This document shows, piece by piece, positions 1 to 10,218 of a stretch of 64,000 bases of DNA. The stretch is from Xiphydria camelus (Eukaryota > Arthropoda > Insecta > Hymenoptera > Xiphydriidae): the NCBI GenBank assembly GCA_963678675.1, contig OY783192.1, positions 18,067,005 to 18,131,004 on the forward strand, read 5' to 3'. Within the stretch, counting starts at the first letter, position 1. Each line of letters begins with the position of its first letter. The translations under genes and the position numbers were made by a program. Under the pieces are notes generated by a model. It was not told where the DNA came from, did not search any database, and saw only the letters and a program-made list of their open reading frames with translations.

Positions 1-180
1 TTTCTCGAACTCGCTCGTATCTTTGCGTGCACGCATCTTAGCGAATAGACCAATCAGGATCAAGTATTCCGTATCAGGAAACGTATACGCATGTTAGCGA
101 GTAGATCAATCAGGACCCCCACCACAACGGAATACTTGAACCTGATTGGTCTATTCGCTAAGATGCGTATACGTAACTTT
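1..180. repeat. Foldback repeat F, copy 1
   Basis: Two inverted arms: CAATCAGGATCAAGTATTCC near the left edge is answered by its complement, ending in TTGGTCTATTCGC, on the right. The same arms recur at 24826-24990. One arm also recurs at 8757-8790, inside the subterminal part of the PIF/Harbinger element at 7227-8832, so this may be a Harbinger-related MITE. No duplication was identified and the left end may be cut by the window edge. Confidence 0.55.
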
Positions 181-189
181 GCGAGTGAC

Positions 190-1395
190 TTGAGAAATTT
201 ATATACGAGTAAGGGGGCAAAATTTCAGCGGTGCATGCAAAAGTATTTCTTAAAACTATTCCAACGTCTCGAGTTAATATGTAACAACATATATACTGTC
301 ATAAGTAGTATCTTTACATATGATGAAGGAATTCGTCACGGTTATTGGAAGAGTATGCTTATTGTTAGAGTTAAAGGTAAAATGTCTACATGTGGATTTC
401 TGAAGACGACCAAAATATAAGAAAAATCCGATGGCCTGTAAATTCGAAAGCGGTATGTTTTATTTCTCCAAAATACTAAAGCAAAGTGAAAAATATAAGG
501 GCACTCTAGTTTATAAATCCCTTTCAAAATATCACGAGAATAAATCAAAAGTAACGTGGTTATAATTAATTAGCTCGTATCGGAATAAAATGTGAGATTT
601 TAATTTGGTGGTAATAAAAAGCTATTCTTCTACATGTAGGTACGTATTCTCCTCATGAATAAATTCCAAAAAGTAATGAAATCCCCCCACAAAAACAGAT
701 TCTCTGTAAAAAAAGGCGGCATGTTCATTCAGTGCCAACAAAAATTGATACGTAAAATACTGTCCAAAAAAGATTTGAAATCAATTAAGATCGCCATGTT
801 CAAGATTTATATATAAAAAGTAAAAGGTATCATTTGAAAGGAAAATTATTGTAACTCGTTACTAAAAAATTCGACTAAAAAAATTTATAAACAAATTTTC
901 ATAAAAAAGAACTTGCCGCGTTTTTTCCTTCAAAATAAAAAATGTACAGAGAATTACATTCGATGTTTATGCACTTTTGATTTTAAATAAATTCATACAC
1001 TTATATGATACCACCAGTATACCGAACGTCGCACGAGAAACCGATCAGGCGGGGGCCTTCTGAATTTCTCTGAATTTGACTTCGGCAGTGCAATTTATGA
1101 ATCACTCTAGCACCGTCCAAGCACTGAGAATTATTCGGTGTAGTGGACAAAATATGAAAACTTAAACGCGGCAAGTTCTTTTTTATGAAAATTTGTTTAT
1201 AAATTTTTTTAGTCGAATTTTTTAGTAACGAGTTACAATAATTTTCCTTTCAAATGATGCCTTTTACTTTTTATACATAAATCTTGAACATGGCGATCTT
1301 AATTGATTTCAAATCTTTTTTGGAAAGTATTTTATGTATCAATTTTTGTTGGCACTGAATGAACATGCCGCCTTTTTTTACAGATTACCTTTACG
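190..1395 (+). repeat. Repeat family A, copy 1
   Basis: About 1.2 kb that recurs in the same order and orientation at 25128-26330. It starts with a block containing TTTCAGCGGTGCATGCAAAA (also at 23290) and ends in a foldback module at 682-1390. Small open frames inside do not match between copies and look non-coding. Confidence 0.75.
682..1390. repeat. Foldback module A1 (long terminal inverted repeats)
   Basis: The left arm (682-920) begins CCCCCCACAAAAACAGATTC and the right arm (1160-1390) is its complement, with a loop of about 240 bp. Three more copies lie at 18746-19338, 25611-26329 and 43260-43616. The outer right end of this copy decays just before the Tc1 left end near 1400. No coding capacity was seen. 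Confidence 0.75.
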
Positions 1396-1837
1396 GAAAT
1401 AGTCCAAATATCAAGCAAGCAAAAAACGGAACAACTAATTTTTTGTGCATCCTTTCTGGCTCATCCATAATGATACATATATGTATTATTTCAGCAAGTG
1501 GCTCCGAAACGAAAGCATAGAGACAAGAAAATATGAAACTTTATTATTAATGCAGTATTATTAGGTAGAACCTACCGTGACGTGTTTTAAGAATTCGGTG
1601 TGAGCTTAGCGAGCATTAGTCGATTCGTCGAAAAGAAAGAAGAAACTAATTCGGTTCAAAGGGAGGCAGGAAGTAGTAGGCCGCAGAAATGTGATGAAAG
1701 GCAAAGAAAAACAGCAGTTAATGTTATGAAGCACGCTGAAGAACATATGGGCCTTAACATTAGCGTGTTCATGTCTCGACGTCGTCTCAAAGCAGCTAAA
1801 TTGTATGCTCGGCATTCGGCGAATAAGCCATTGATAT

Positions 1838-3570
1838 TAAGTCATTTTGGGGGTCATGAAGAGGGTATTAAAATCTGACTTCAGTTTATGTTCCGGGCTG
1901 GTTTACCATTAACAAAACTGATTTTGGTTTGGTTGTTGCTGCTCAGTTAAGCATTTTTTTCAATTTTGTAGTTTTTAGGGAATATGAAGGGAAAACGGTC
2001 ATTATTAAATTTTAAAAAAATGTTTTTTTTCACAAAATAGTTGTGGTGGGGGTTTTAGGTACGAGGAATTCATTTCCAATATTTATATTTGCTAAAAACA
2101 TCCGCCAGAGCGTGCTACAGATAAATTTTCTATAAACTTTACGTATTTTCTATGAAAGATCATGTTTGTTTTATATATTTTCATATATTTTCTCATTATT
2201 TGTTTCATTTACTCATTTTTAAAGTATAACATTTTGAATATCGAAACCAGAAAGTGATGAACAGGGTGAGAGATTTCACCAAGTGTGCATGCCTTTTGAA
2301 GGTAAAGAATGCTTTTACGGTTTATAACAGTAATGTAATAAATTTTGTCTTTTTTTTTACATTTCATACATTTTTTAGCACGTTATCAAGGAAAGAAATT
2401 AAATTCTATAATCGCCGATCTATGCTGGACTTTCAGACGTGATGCTGACGCATATGATACAGATAGACCGTGAGATAATGACAGATTCTGGTGCCCCATT
2501 TTCGCATACAAGCCTTGAAGAGGGTTGAAAAGTATTTAGATTTTGAGTAGAATGAAGGGAAATTTACGAATGGTCCCTGGGGATAACATATGAAAAATTC
2601 AATTTTTCTTAATAAAAAAATAAAAGGTACCTCTTGCCCATTTTTTCACGCGCCAGCCTTGTTCACTAAATGATTAATTAATAAAACCTGGCTTCGGAAA
2701 TCAAAGGCTTGTGTGGGAAAATCGGTCAGAGAGAATCTCGATTTTTCCTTACAAGATTACCCTCTTATTTCAATCCTTTAGCCATCTGCAACACTCAAGC
2801 CTTTGGTTTTCCGAAGCCAGGTTTTATTAATTAATCATTTAGTGAACAAGGCTTGCGTGAAAAAATGGGCAAAAGACACCTTTTATTTTTTTGTTAAGAA
2901 AAATTTAATTTTGTATATGTTATCCCCAGGGACCATTCGTAAATTTCCCTTCATTCTACTCAAAATCGAAGTACTTTTCAACCCTCTTCGAGGCTTGTAT
3001 GTGAAAATGGGGCACCAGAATCTGTCACTATCTGACGGACTAACAATAAGACGAGGAGAGTGAAATACAAGCGGAGGCTGCTGAAGGCGAAGAAGAAGAA
3101 AACCGCTCTGTAATTTATAGTAGTGACAGCGACTAAGAATAAATAATAAACACTTTAAAAAATATTTTTACTTTTTTAAAAATTTTTATTATTTGCAAAA
3201 AAAGGAGCAAATAAAACAGAAATAGTAAGAAAATGTATGAAAATATATAAAACAAGCATAATCTTTCATAGAAAATACGTAAAGTTTATAGGAAACTTAT
3301 CTGTAGCGCCATCTGGCGGATATTTTTAGCAAAAATAAAATTCCTCATACCTAAAAACCCCCACCATAACTATTTTGTGAAAAAAATATTGTTTTTAAAT
3401 TTAATAATGACCGTTTTCTCTTCATATTTCCTAAAACTATAAAATTGAAAAAAAAAACACTTAACTGAGCAGCAACAACCAAACCAAAATCAGTTTTGTT
3501 AATGGTGGACCAGCCCGAAACATAAACTGAAGTCAAATTTCAATACCCAATTTAGTGATTTACTGTGCAT
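1838..3570. repeat. 1.7-kb palindromic insertion inside the Tc1 transposase
   Basis: Long near-palindrome. The outer arm around 1866-2060 (GACTTCAGTTTATGTTCCGG) is complementary to 3340-3547; a middle arm at 2090-2260 pairs with 3190-3330; an inner arm at 2484-2713 pairs with 2795-3037. The apex is near 2750. It sits between the codons of KPLI and the codons of SSKNKKAHLAFA, so it is an insertion. The exact ends are blurred and no clear duplication was found. Confidence 0.7.
3050..3136 (+). pseudogene. Acidic C-terminal tail of an unknown protein within the palindrome
   Basis: A short frame between two stops reads DEESEIQAEAAEGEEEENRS, then VIYSSDSD and TAA. It lies only on the right side of the palindrome at 1838-3570, without a mirror on the left arm. 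Acidic tails ending in DSD occur in some pogo/Tigger-type transposases, so this may be the last remnant of the parent element's gene. It is too short to assign. Confidence 0.3.
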
Positions 3571-3934
3571 CCAGTAAGAACAAGAAGGCTCATCTAGCAT
3601 TTGCTTGACGACATCAACATTGAATGAAGAGCGACTGGGCTAAAGTGTTATGGTCTGATGAGAGTAAATTTAATTATTCTTCGGATGAGACTCGCAATGT
3701 CTGCAGGCCTATAGGGCAACGCTGTAACCCAAAATATCAGGTCCCTATAGTGAAACACGGAGGTGACAACGTTATGAGAGAGAGAGAGAGAGATATGGGA
3801 TAAATTCTCTTTAATTGTTAAAATTTCAGCAAAAATTGATTCTTGACTTTTAAGGATGCTTCAGTCGGGATAGCGTCGGTCCGCTTCAGTGTATTAATGG
3901 AATATTAAACGCTGTTAAATATCATGAACTGTTA

Positions 3935-4076
3935 AGCCAGGGTTTCCCAGGCTAGCGGTGCCGTAACAGAGCGGCCGCTATGGAGCGTTGTCCTTATTTT
4001 GCACGCATCAAAAATAAGGGCAACGCTCCATAGCGGCCGCTCTGTTACGGCACCGCTAGCCTAGGAAACCCTGGCT
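3935..4076. mobile_element. 142-bp hairpin MITE with TTA duplication
   Basis: Near-perfect inverted repeat. The left arm starts AGCCAGGGTTTCCC and contains GCGGCCGC; the right arm is its complement ending GGAAACCCTGGCT; the loop is about 10 bp. TTA lies directly outside both ends (3932-3934, 4077-4079). The host transposase frame resumes when one TTA is kept. A TTA duplication fits the PIF/Harbinger superfamily (TWA targets). It is GC-rich in an AT-rich host and looks young. Confidence 0.8.
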
Positions 4077-4652
4077 TTAGCGGATATTATGCTGCCATAT
4101 GACACAGAAACAATGACTTCAGAGTTAATTTTTCAACAAGATAACTTCAAGCAGTGGATGACTGATAATAGAATTGAAACTATGCAATGGCCTGCACAGT
4201 CTCTGAACTTTAACCCTATTGGTCATTTGTGAGAAGAGTTGGATCAACGTATCAGTGTTCGGAAATATAAAAAATTAGATGATTTGTTGAGCACTTTGGA
4301 TGATGAATGACACAAAATTCCGCTTTATCGCATTACCCAGCTGGTAGACTCCATGCCGGCATGCTCTGTCGAAATTATTACTGCAAAGGGTTTGTCAACC
4401 AAATATTAAACTTAAATTCAATGTTAATATTACCAATGTTTCATGTTATTACGTTATCATTACTTTTATCCCATTCCCATAAAAGTAATTAAAAATGATC
4501 GAACAATGACCAAATTATAAAACTGGAGTATTAAAAATATTCATCTTGAAAGGAGGGACATTTTTTTTCAACTTTTTCCTATCTACTAGTTTTTGAGATA
4601 TGAAGGCTACACACGCTGAAAAGAGTTTGTTCCGTTTTTGCTCGATACTGTA

Positions 4653-5247
4653 TAGATATAAATGCAATAGTCACACATTATAATGCTTTTATTCTTGAGT
4701 TTTCAGATTAGATTGAACACGAATACGTCGTCGTATGGCATTTTTTAATTGAGGTTTTATAATTTTGTTATTCCTTTTGAGGAATTTTACTGGTTCTTAA
4801 AATAAATAACAAAATATTAATACTGCCGTTATATTTTCCAGATAGATATCCGATGGCATATTCCCTACATTATGACGGCAGAGCATACTGAAAAATGATG
4901 GCAGAATTGTACATAGATGTGACCGCGTATTGTATAAATTTTGACGACATACGTTATAAATGCAACATAAAATGCTTTGAAATTGCATCAATGTACGTCA
5001 AATTGTAACCAAATTGCGCATCATGCTTACATTACTACGTAATTAAATGTCGAGAGTATGCTGCTTATTATTTGAATTTCAATATTTTCTAAAATTTAAC
5101 TATACAGAGCCGTATCATAAATTCTAGCATTTTATACTCTTATAGTAACATCTTAATGCAGGAATAGAATTTCTAAATACTATTTTCAGCATTGATGTTT
5201 ATCTAGGTTAATTTGAGGTATTAAATAAATATTCAACTTTATTATTA
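4653..5247. other. No gene recognised
   Basis: AT-rich sequence between the Tc1 and the mariner. A stretch near 4680-4735 is weakly complementary to 10040-10090 on the far side of the mariner, so the mariner may have landed in an older inverted repeat. No convincing coding frame was found. Confidence 0.5.
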
Positions 5248-5322
5248 TTAGGTTGGCAAGAATTTAATGAAACACTTGAAAGTATTTTAACATTTAGTCA
5301 ATTATTTATATTTATTTAATGT

Positions 5323-6414
5323 TTAATCAACAATATATTCTCCATTTGACTCAACTACTCTCAACTATCGTTCAGGCAGAGATTGAATCCCTTCGGTCCA
5401 AAACTGCGGGAGTTAAGAGTCGAAGAATGATTGGGTGAAGATTTGAGACTATCGAACTTGGCAAATGATTTTCTACATAAGAAATTTTATAGGGGCTGAA
5501 AGAGGTGGTAGTCGGAAGTGGCCAAGTCGGGCGAATAGGCAGGGTGTGACATCGTGTCCCAGCCGAGGTCCTCCAGCTGACGACGAGAAGTCAAAGCCAC
5601 ATGTGATCGTGCATTGTCGTGAAGCAAGTGGACCTCAAAAAGTCTCGGTTGCTTTTTCTTAATAAAAGCGGTAAGCTGGCGAAACTGGTTGGCATAGATG
5701 TTGGCAATGACAGTCTGTCTATCAACGAGTAACTCCCAAAAGAGCATGCCCCGCGACTCCCAGAAGCAGCTAAGGAGAACTTTTCGGCAATGAGGATTTT
5801 GCTTCGGCTGAACTGGTATTTCTCCGTCATACGGTGTCCAGAAGACGTGCCTTGTGTCATTCTCATAGAGAACCCAGCTCTCATCTTCAGTCAATAAATC
5901 GTTTAAAAACTCTTCCAGGTATGGGCGCAGGAGAAAAGATTGACAGATGGACACACGCGCTGCTTGGGTTGGCACAGAAGTGTTAATATGTGAGGTATTA
6001 ACTATCGGGCGAGAACTTTGCGATATCCAGGCGAGTGCAGATCTCGGCGATTCAGGCGATCCAGGCGATCTCGGCAGATCCAGGCGAGTGCGATATCCAG
6101 GCGAGTGCAGCGAGGTTCTCAATTGTTGTATAACGGCACATGAATTTCGCAGCCAACTCACGTGTGGTGGCGTTTGGATTCAGTTGCAGCTCATTACGCA
6201 GGACGTCGTCGTCGAGCTCAGATGATCGGCCCTGACTGCTCTTACTGATTAGACTCATATATCCGGCAGCAAATCGCTTGTATCACCGACCCACTGTTGC
6301 ATGACTGGTGGTACCCGGACCAAACGCGTCGTTGATGTTCTTGGCCGCTTGGCGTTCACTGGTGCTCTTTTTGAACTCGTACAAGATGACAACTCAAATT
6401 CATGTTTCGTCCAT
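5323..6414 (-). pseudogene. mariner transposase (DD34D type), frameshifted
   Basis: Minus-strand transposase relic. N-terminal HTH: ILYEFKKSTSERQAAKNIND, then AFGPGTTSHATVG, RSSELDDDVLRNELQLNPNA and TTRELAAKFMCRYTTIEN. After a scrambled repeat (6016-6115) the catalytic core is open: DESWVLYENDTRHVFWTPYD (first Asp), KVLLSCFWESRGMLFWELL, VHLLHDNARSHVAL (second Asp), and the catalytic end HPAYSPDLATSDYHLF (third Asp; ATSD replaces the usual APSD). The C-terminus is frameshifted but still reads SNGEYIVD before the stop at 5323. The start at 6414 gives MDET and then a stop, so the N-terminus is also damaged. Confidence 0.92.
6016..6115. repeat. Short tandem expansion inside the mariner transposase
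   Basis: The motif ATCCAGGCGAGTGC and close variants (GATTCAGGCGATCCAGGCGA, GATCTCGGC) recur five or six times in about 100 bp. It replaces the transposase linker between the HTH and the catalytic domain and explains the frame change there. Confidence 0.7.
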
Positions 6415-7371
6415 TTTCACGACTGTTTATTTGTCATTGACTCCCACGCACTTATTTATTGTTCTGGCTATACCTCCTAGAAAGTTTCTACAACATTCTA
6501 GTGGAGTAAAGTAGGGTAATATAGCAACTTAAAATTTAAAGGTTCACATTCTAATGACTAACACTCCTAGCTGAAATATAATTACAGCACCCCTTAGAGC
6601 TTACACATTTAGGTATGTATCGTGAGCCGCCCGTTGCCAAACTTTTCCAGAATAAAATGTTACAAGCAAAAATGTTCAGTGATACACCATTGCCATATTA
6701 TCCGCCATCAGGGGTAATATGGCAACATGCTATTTCCATAAAAATTAAATTATTTTATGAGATTAAAAGCAAAATGTATTCATCAAAATGTATGTTCGAG
6801 GCATCTGAAACAGACGCAAAAATGGGTAATAGGTACACCGCTGCTTGGGGTAATATGTCGCAGTCAAAAATGATGACGCATATTACCCCACAATACACCT
6901 TATCAAAATAAAAATAAAAACACTTCTTTAAGATACTTATAACTGAATATTCTGCCACAAAAAAGTACGGTTACGAATCATTTGTTGGTATACTCCTATT
7001 AAAATTTATCAAATCTACCTGAAACTTCCTCCACCATTATAATATGTAACTTAACGTAAGAAATTTTTAAATGGTATTTACCCTTACACTGACGGTATTC
7101 ACTACAAAAACTAATAAATTTGATTTGTAAATCATTCACGCGTGGTTACTGTCTCACACTAATGTTAATAGGACCATTGATGCCAACTGTTGGCTTTGAA
7201 AGAAACTATCGAACTGCGGCGTATTAAGGCCATCACACAGAAAATTCCGTAAGACGTAAGACGTAAGACGTTAGACGTAAGACGTAAAACGTAAGGTTCA
7301 TCACACAAACGCGGCGTAAGACGTAAGTTTTGACCAATCCTGAACGAAGACGCTGTCCCCACCCTCTATTT

Positions 7372-8244
7372 ATATGTAACTTAGAATCTAGAAGTGTCAG
7401 TTTGATAATAATTTCATTTCAATTGGGAAGAAAAGCTTAATAGTAAGTACATTTAATTATTGATTACACTTGGTTCCTATATGTAATAAACAGAAAAGCC
7501 ATTTCTAGATTGACATAAGGATACAGTGAGCCGCAATGTAAAATGCATGACGTGAAGAGTCAGAACTGTCGTATTCATCTGCTTTTTTCATAAAAAATAT
7601 AAATAATAACACTCAACAATATTATTCTCGAGCCATAGTTTGATGAACATGACGTGATAGCATTCTCTGAAATTTTATCACATAAATATCTCTTGAAGAA
7701 CCCTGGAAAAAAATATTTTCATTTCCTATGCCTATTATACAGATAAAATTATTTTTCAGGTAGTTCAAACATGCCGAGAAATAATGAAATATTGCTGGGG
7801 ATTTTGTTGGTGGCTACGGGTGTGCTTGTTTTGAAGAAGAAACGATCACGGAGATGGTTGAATCGTCGATGGTGGGTTCGACCAATAAATCGTATGCATA
7901 TTTTTTTCCAGGGTTCTTCAAGAGATATTTATGTGATAAAATTTCAGAGAATGCTATCACGTCATGTTCATCAAACTATATCTCGAGAATAATATTGTCG
8001 AATGTTATTATTTATATTTTTTATGAAAAAAGCAGATGAATACGACAGTTCTGACTCTTTACGTCATGCATTTTACATTGCGATTCACTGTATCCTTATG
8101 TCAATCTAGGTATGGCTTTTCTATTTACTATATATATAGGAACTGAGTGTAATAAATAATTAAATGCACTTACTGTTAAGCTTTTCTTCCCAATTGACGT
8201 GAAATTATTAACAATATCAAACTGACACTTCTAGATTTTAGGTT
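7372..8244. repeat. Inner palindrome of the Harbinger element
   Basis: Arms of about 340 bp: 7372-7716 and 7896-8244 are complementary (for example CAGGGTTCTTCAAGAGATAT at 7909 against its complement at 7693-7712). The loop is about 180 bp and contains the coding relic. The arms differ by scattered substitutions. Confidence 0.8.
7771..7992 (+). pseudogene. N-terminal fragment of a Harbinger-type transposase (tentative)
   Basis: Starts at ATG in the palindrome loop and reads MPRNNEILLGILLVATGVLV, then KKKRSRRWLNRRWWVRPINR. A hydrophobic/basic start followed by RRWWVRP is typical of insect PIF/Harbinger (DDE_Tnp_4) transposases. After residue 41 the frame runs into the palindrome arm and loses similarity. 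This supports the superfamily inferred from the TTA duplication. Confidence 0.6.
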
Positions 8245-8891
8245 AGATGTAAACAGCTCTAGAGCGTTTGTATGCACGCGTGGCGCGGTGAACTTGAAGG
8301 ATAGACTTATCGTATTGAAATTTAGCTTAATAAAATCGTTTAGGAACAATCAAGGAATGTATTATAAAGTTCAAAAACAACACTTTCAAATGCTGCATGT
8401 GCAATTAAGAGAAACTGTTTACTTTCATTGTACGGAGCTGTGAATATGGCCAAAATCGCACGTTTTTGTACATTTAACCTCAAGTATCTCGAAATTCTGA
8501 CCTGTGGTACGCAAATTTGAGAGTCACAGATTCGTTTCTAGCGTACATCAATCTACAAGAATCACCTGGTCTGGTTCGAAATACAGAGAAAAACATTTAT
8601 TTTTGTGGGCCTATGATTCAAGTAACCCGGGAAACTTTGTGATTGGTTGTCCGTAAGACGTTCGCCGTAAAAATTTCAACCGGACGAAAGTTTTCGACGT
8701 TACGCTTTACGTCTTACGGACGAAAGTGGTGGGGTTCTTACGTCTTACGGACATCAGAATACTTGATCCTGATTGGTCTATTCGCTTACGTCTTACGTCT
8801 TACGGCTTACGGAATTTTCTGTGTGATGGCCTTTACCCAGCACGGCATATTCCCCCACTTTACTCTATAGAAACTTCCAGAAGCCGTTATA

Positions 8892-9966
8892 CAGAGTGTC
8901 CCTAAATATCATGTAGAAACGGAAGGAGGTAATTGTTTGGCTTATTTCATGACTAAAAGTTCATATAAACATAGGCCCGTAAAAGCTTCGTTACTGATCT
9001 ACACACAGGGTGTTGAAATTTCAAAATTTGTTTAGTTTTTTTATAGCTCATGCAGTTTTTAAGATATTTAGCTCAAATTTGGAATGTAGGTTATGCTGTA
9101 GGGCTTATATCATTGGGCATCTCAAATGGTTGTGAGAATCTACAGGGGGTTATTTTTTCAAAGGTCGTGCCTCCTTTTCTCACCCTGAATTTTTTTGCGG
9201 TGCGCCTCTGTTAGATTCTAAAATACAAAATAAATTTTCTGTTTCTTTTTTAATAAACTTTGTGGTATCCTGTAGTTTTTTCGTATCTGCCACCGTTATC
9301 CAGAAAAAAAACCGTAAGAAATACTCCGGGTATGTTCCAAAGAGTACGGGAATCAATGAGAAGAAGAGCGGAGGCATGTGTAAGGGTTGGAGGAGGTTAG
9401 TTTCAGCAGTATTTGTAACGTTGTTTTGTTATGGTTATTATTTAGGTTTTTCTTATTGTAATAAATCATTGCTACAAAAACCGCGTTATCCCAGCTTTAA
9501 TTTTTTTTAAATTTTAACTTCATCTAGCGAATGACAGAAAATAGTTTTTTATTTTTTTGCTCGATAACGGTGGCAGATACGAAAAAACTACAAGGGACCA
9601 AAAAGTTTGTAAACGAAAGATAAAATTTATTTTGGATTTTATAATCTACTAGAGGTGCACCGCAAAAAAGTTCAGGGGGAGGAAAGGGGGCACGACCCCT
9701 GAAAAAATAACCCCCTGTAGATTCTCACAACCATTTGATATATGCCCAATGATATAAACCCTACAGCATAACCTACATTCCAAATGTGAGCTAAATATCT
9801 TAAAAACTGCATGAGCTATACAAATACTAAAAAAAAATTGAAATTTCAACACCCTGTAGATCAGTAACGAAGCTTTTACGGGTCTATGTTTATATGAACT
9901 TTTAGTCATGAAATAAGCCAAAGAATTACCTTCTTCCGTTTGTACATGATATTTAGGGACACCCTG
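8892..9966. mobile_element. TA-flanked CAGGGTG-type palindrome, copy 1
   Basis: Begins CAGAGTGTCCCTAAATATCA and ends TGATATTTAGGGACACCCTG, with TA outside each end (8890-8891, 9967-9968). Arms of about 425 bp (8892-9318 and 9540-9966) surround a loop of about 220 bp. It is inserted in the 5' part of the mariner; joining the flanks at one TA gives plausible mariner leader sequence. No coding content was recognised. Confidence 0.85.
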
Positions 9967-10218
9967 TATACATGTTAAAAGTTTCTCATTAAATTCTTGC
10001 CAACCTGATATATTATATCTCTCTGAATTGAACAATCGCAATGCAACGTATTTATATTAAACCTAATCTGAAAAGTCTAGAATAAAAGCATTTTAAATAA
10101 TGCAAAATGATATGATGAGGTTTACTATTCGATAGGGTAGAGCGAAAATGCTTTCGTGTATCTGATCGTCCGTCCGTTTGTGTTACGATAAATTTTAAAC
10201 TCTTCGTACAGGGTTACA

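Larger units (their letters stand above)
1498..4409 (+). pseudogene. Tc1-type transposase, interrupted and decayed
   Basis: Cut-and-paste DDE transposase relic acting on its own TIRs. The N-terminal helix-turn-helix reads LGRTYRDVF, a stop, then EFGVSLASISRFVEKK, followed by RRRLKAAKLYARHSANKPLI, a typical Tc1 second HTH. After the palindrome it resumes at KNKKAHLAFA. The first catalytic Asp is in LWSDESKFN (near 3650), then GQRCNPKYQVPIVKHGG. The second Asp is in FQQDN (near 4133). The third acidic site reads NPIGHL and then a stop where the family has NPIEHLW. It ends SMPACSVEIITAKGLSTKY. The start codon is GTG where the family normally has ATG. In-frame stops make it inactive. Removing 3935-4076 with one TTA keeps the frame (HELL then ADIMLPY). 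Confidence 0.88.
1400..4652 (+). mobile_element. Tc1-like DNA transposon, broken by two insertions
   Basis: Terminal repeats: AGCAAAAAACGGAACAACTA near 1416 is matched in inverted form by GTTCCGTTTTTGCTCGATAC near 4631-4650, followed by CTG and TA, as expected for Tc1 elements (CAGT end, TA duplication). It encloses one transposase relic (1498-4409), a large palindrome (about 1838-3570) and a 142-bp MITE (3935-4076). Without these inserts it would be about 1.4 kb, a normal Tc1 size. The left boundary is uncertain by a few bases. Confidence 0.75.
7227..8832 (+). mobile_element. PIF/Harbinger-like element, TTA duplication
   Basis: Ends AGGCCATCACACAGAAAATT and the exact inverted match ending TTCTGTGTGATGGCCT, bordered by TTA on both sides (7224-7226, 8833-8835). 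Subterminal arrays of TAAGACG / CGTCTTACG lie inside both ends. The centre is a second palindrome (7372-8244) with a short Harbinger-like coding relic at its apex. A 3-bp TWA duplication and multiple subterminal motifs suit PIF/Harbinger. No DDE domain remains, so it is non-autonomous. Confidence 0.8.
6501..8865. mobile_element. TA-flanked non-autonomous element inside the mariner
   Basis: The left end GTGGAGTAAAGTAGGGTAAT is matched in inverted form by CCCCCACTTTACTC at the right end, with TA outside both. The internal motif GGGTAATATGGCA recurs near 6513, 6714 and 6839 and in inverted form near 6888. No transposase was seen. Without the Harbinger insertion it is about 760 bp. The ends are approximate. 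Confidence 0.5.
5248..10008 (-). mobile_element. mariner element containing nested insertions
   Basis: TIRs: TTAGGTTGGCAAGAATTTAA at the left end and its inverted match ending TTGCCAACCTGA at 10008, each bordered by TA (5246-5247, 10009-10010). The TIR resembles the TTAGGTTGGCAAG ends of insect mariners. The span is 4.8 kb instead of about 1.3 kb because two insertions lie 5' of the transposase: 6501-8865 and 8892-9966. Confidence 0.85.
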
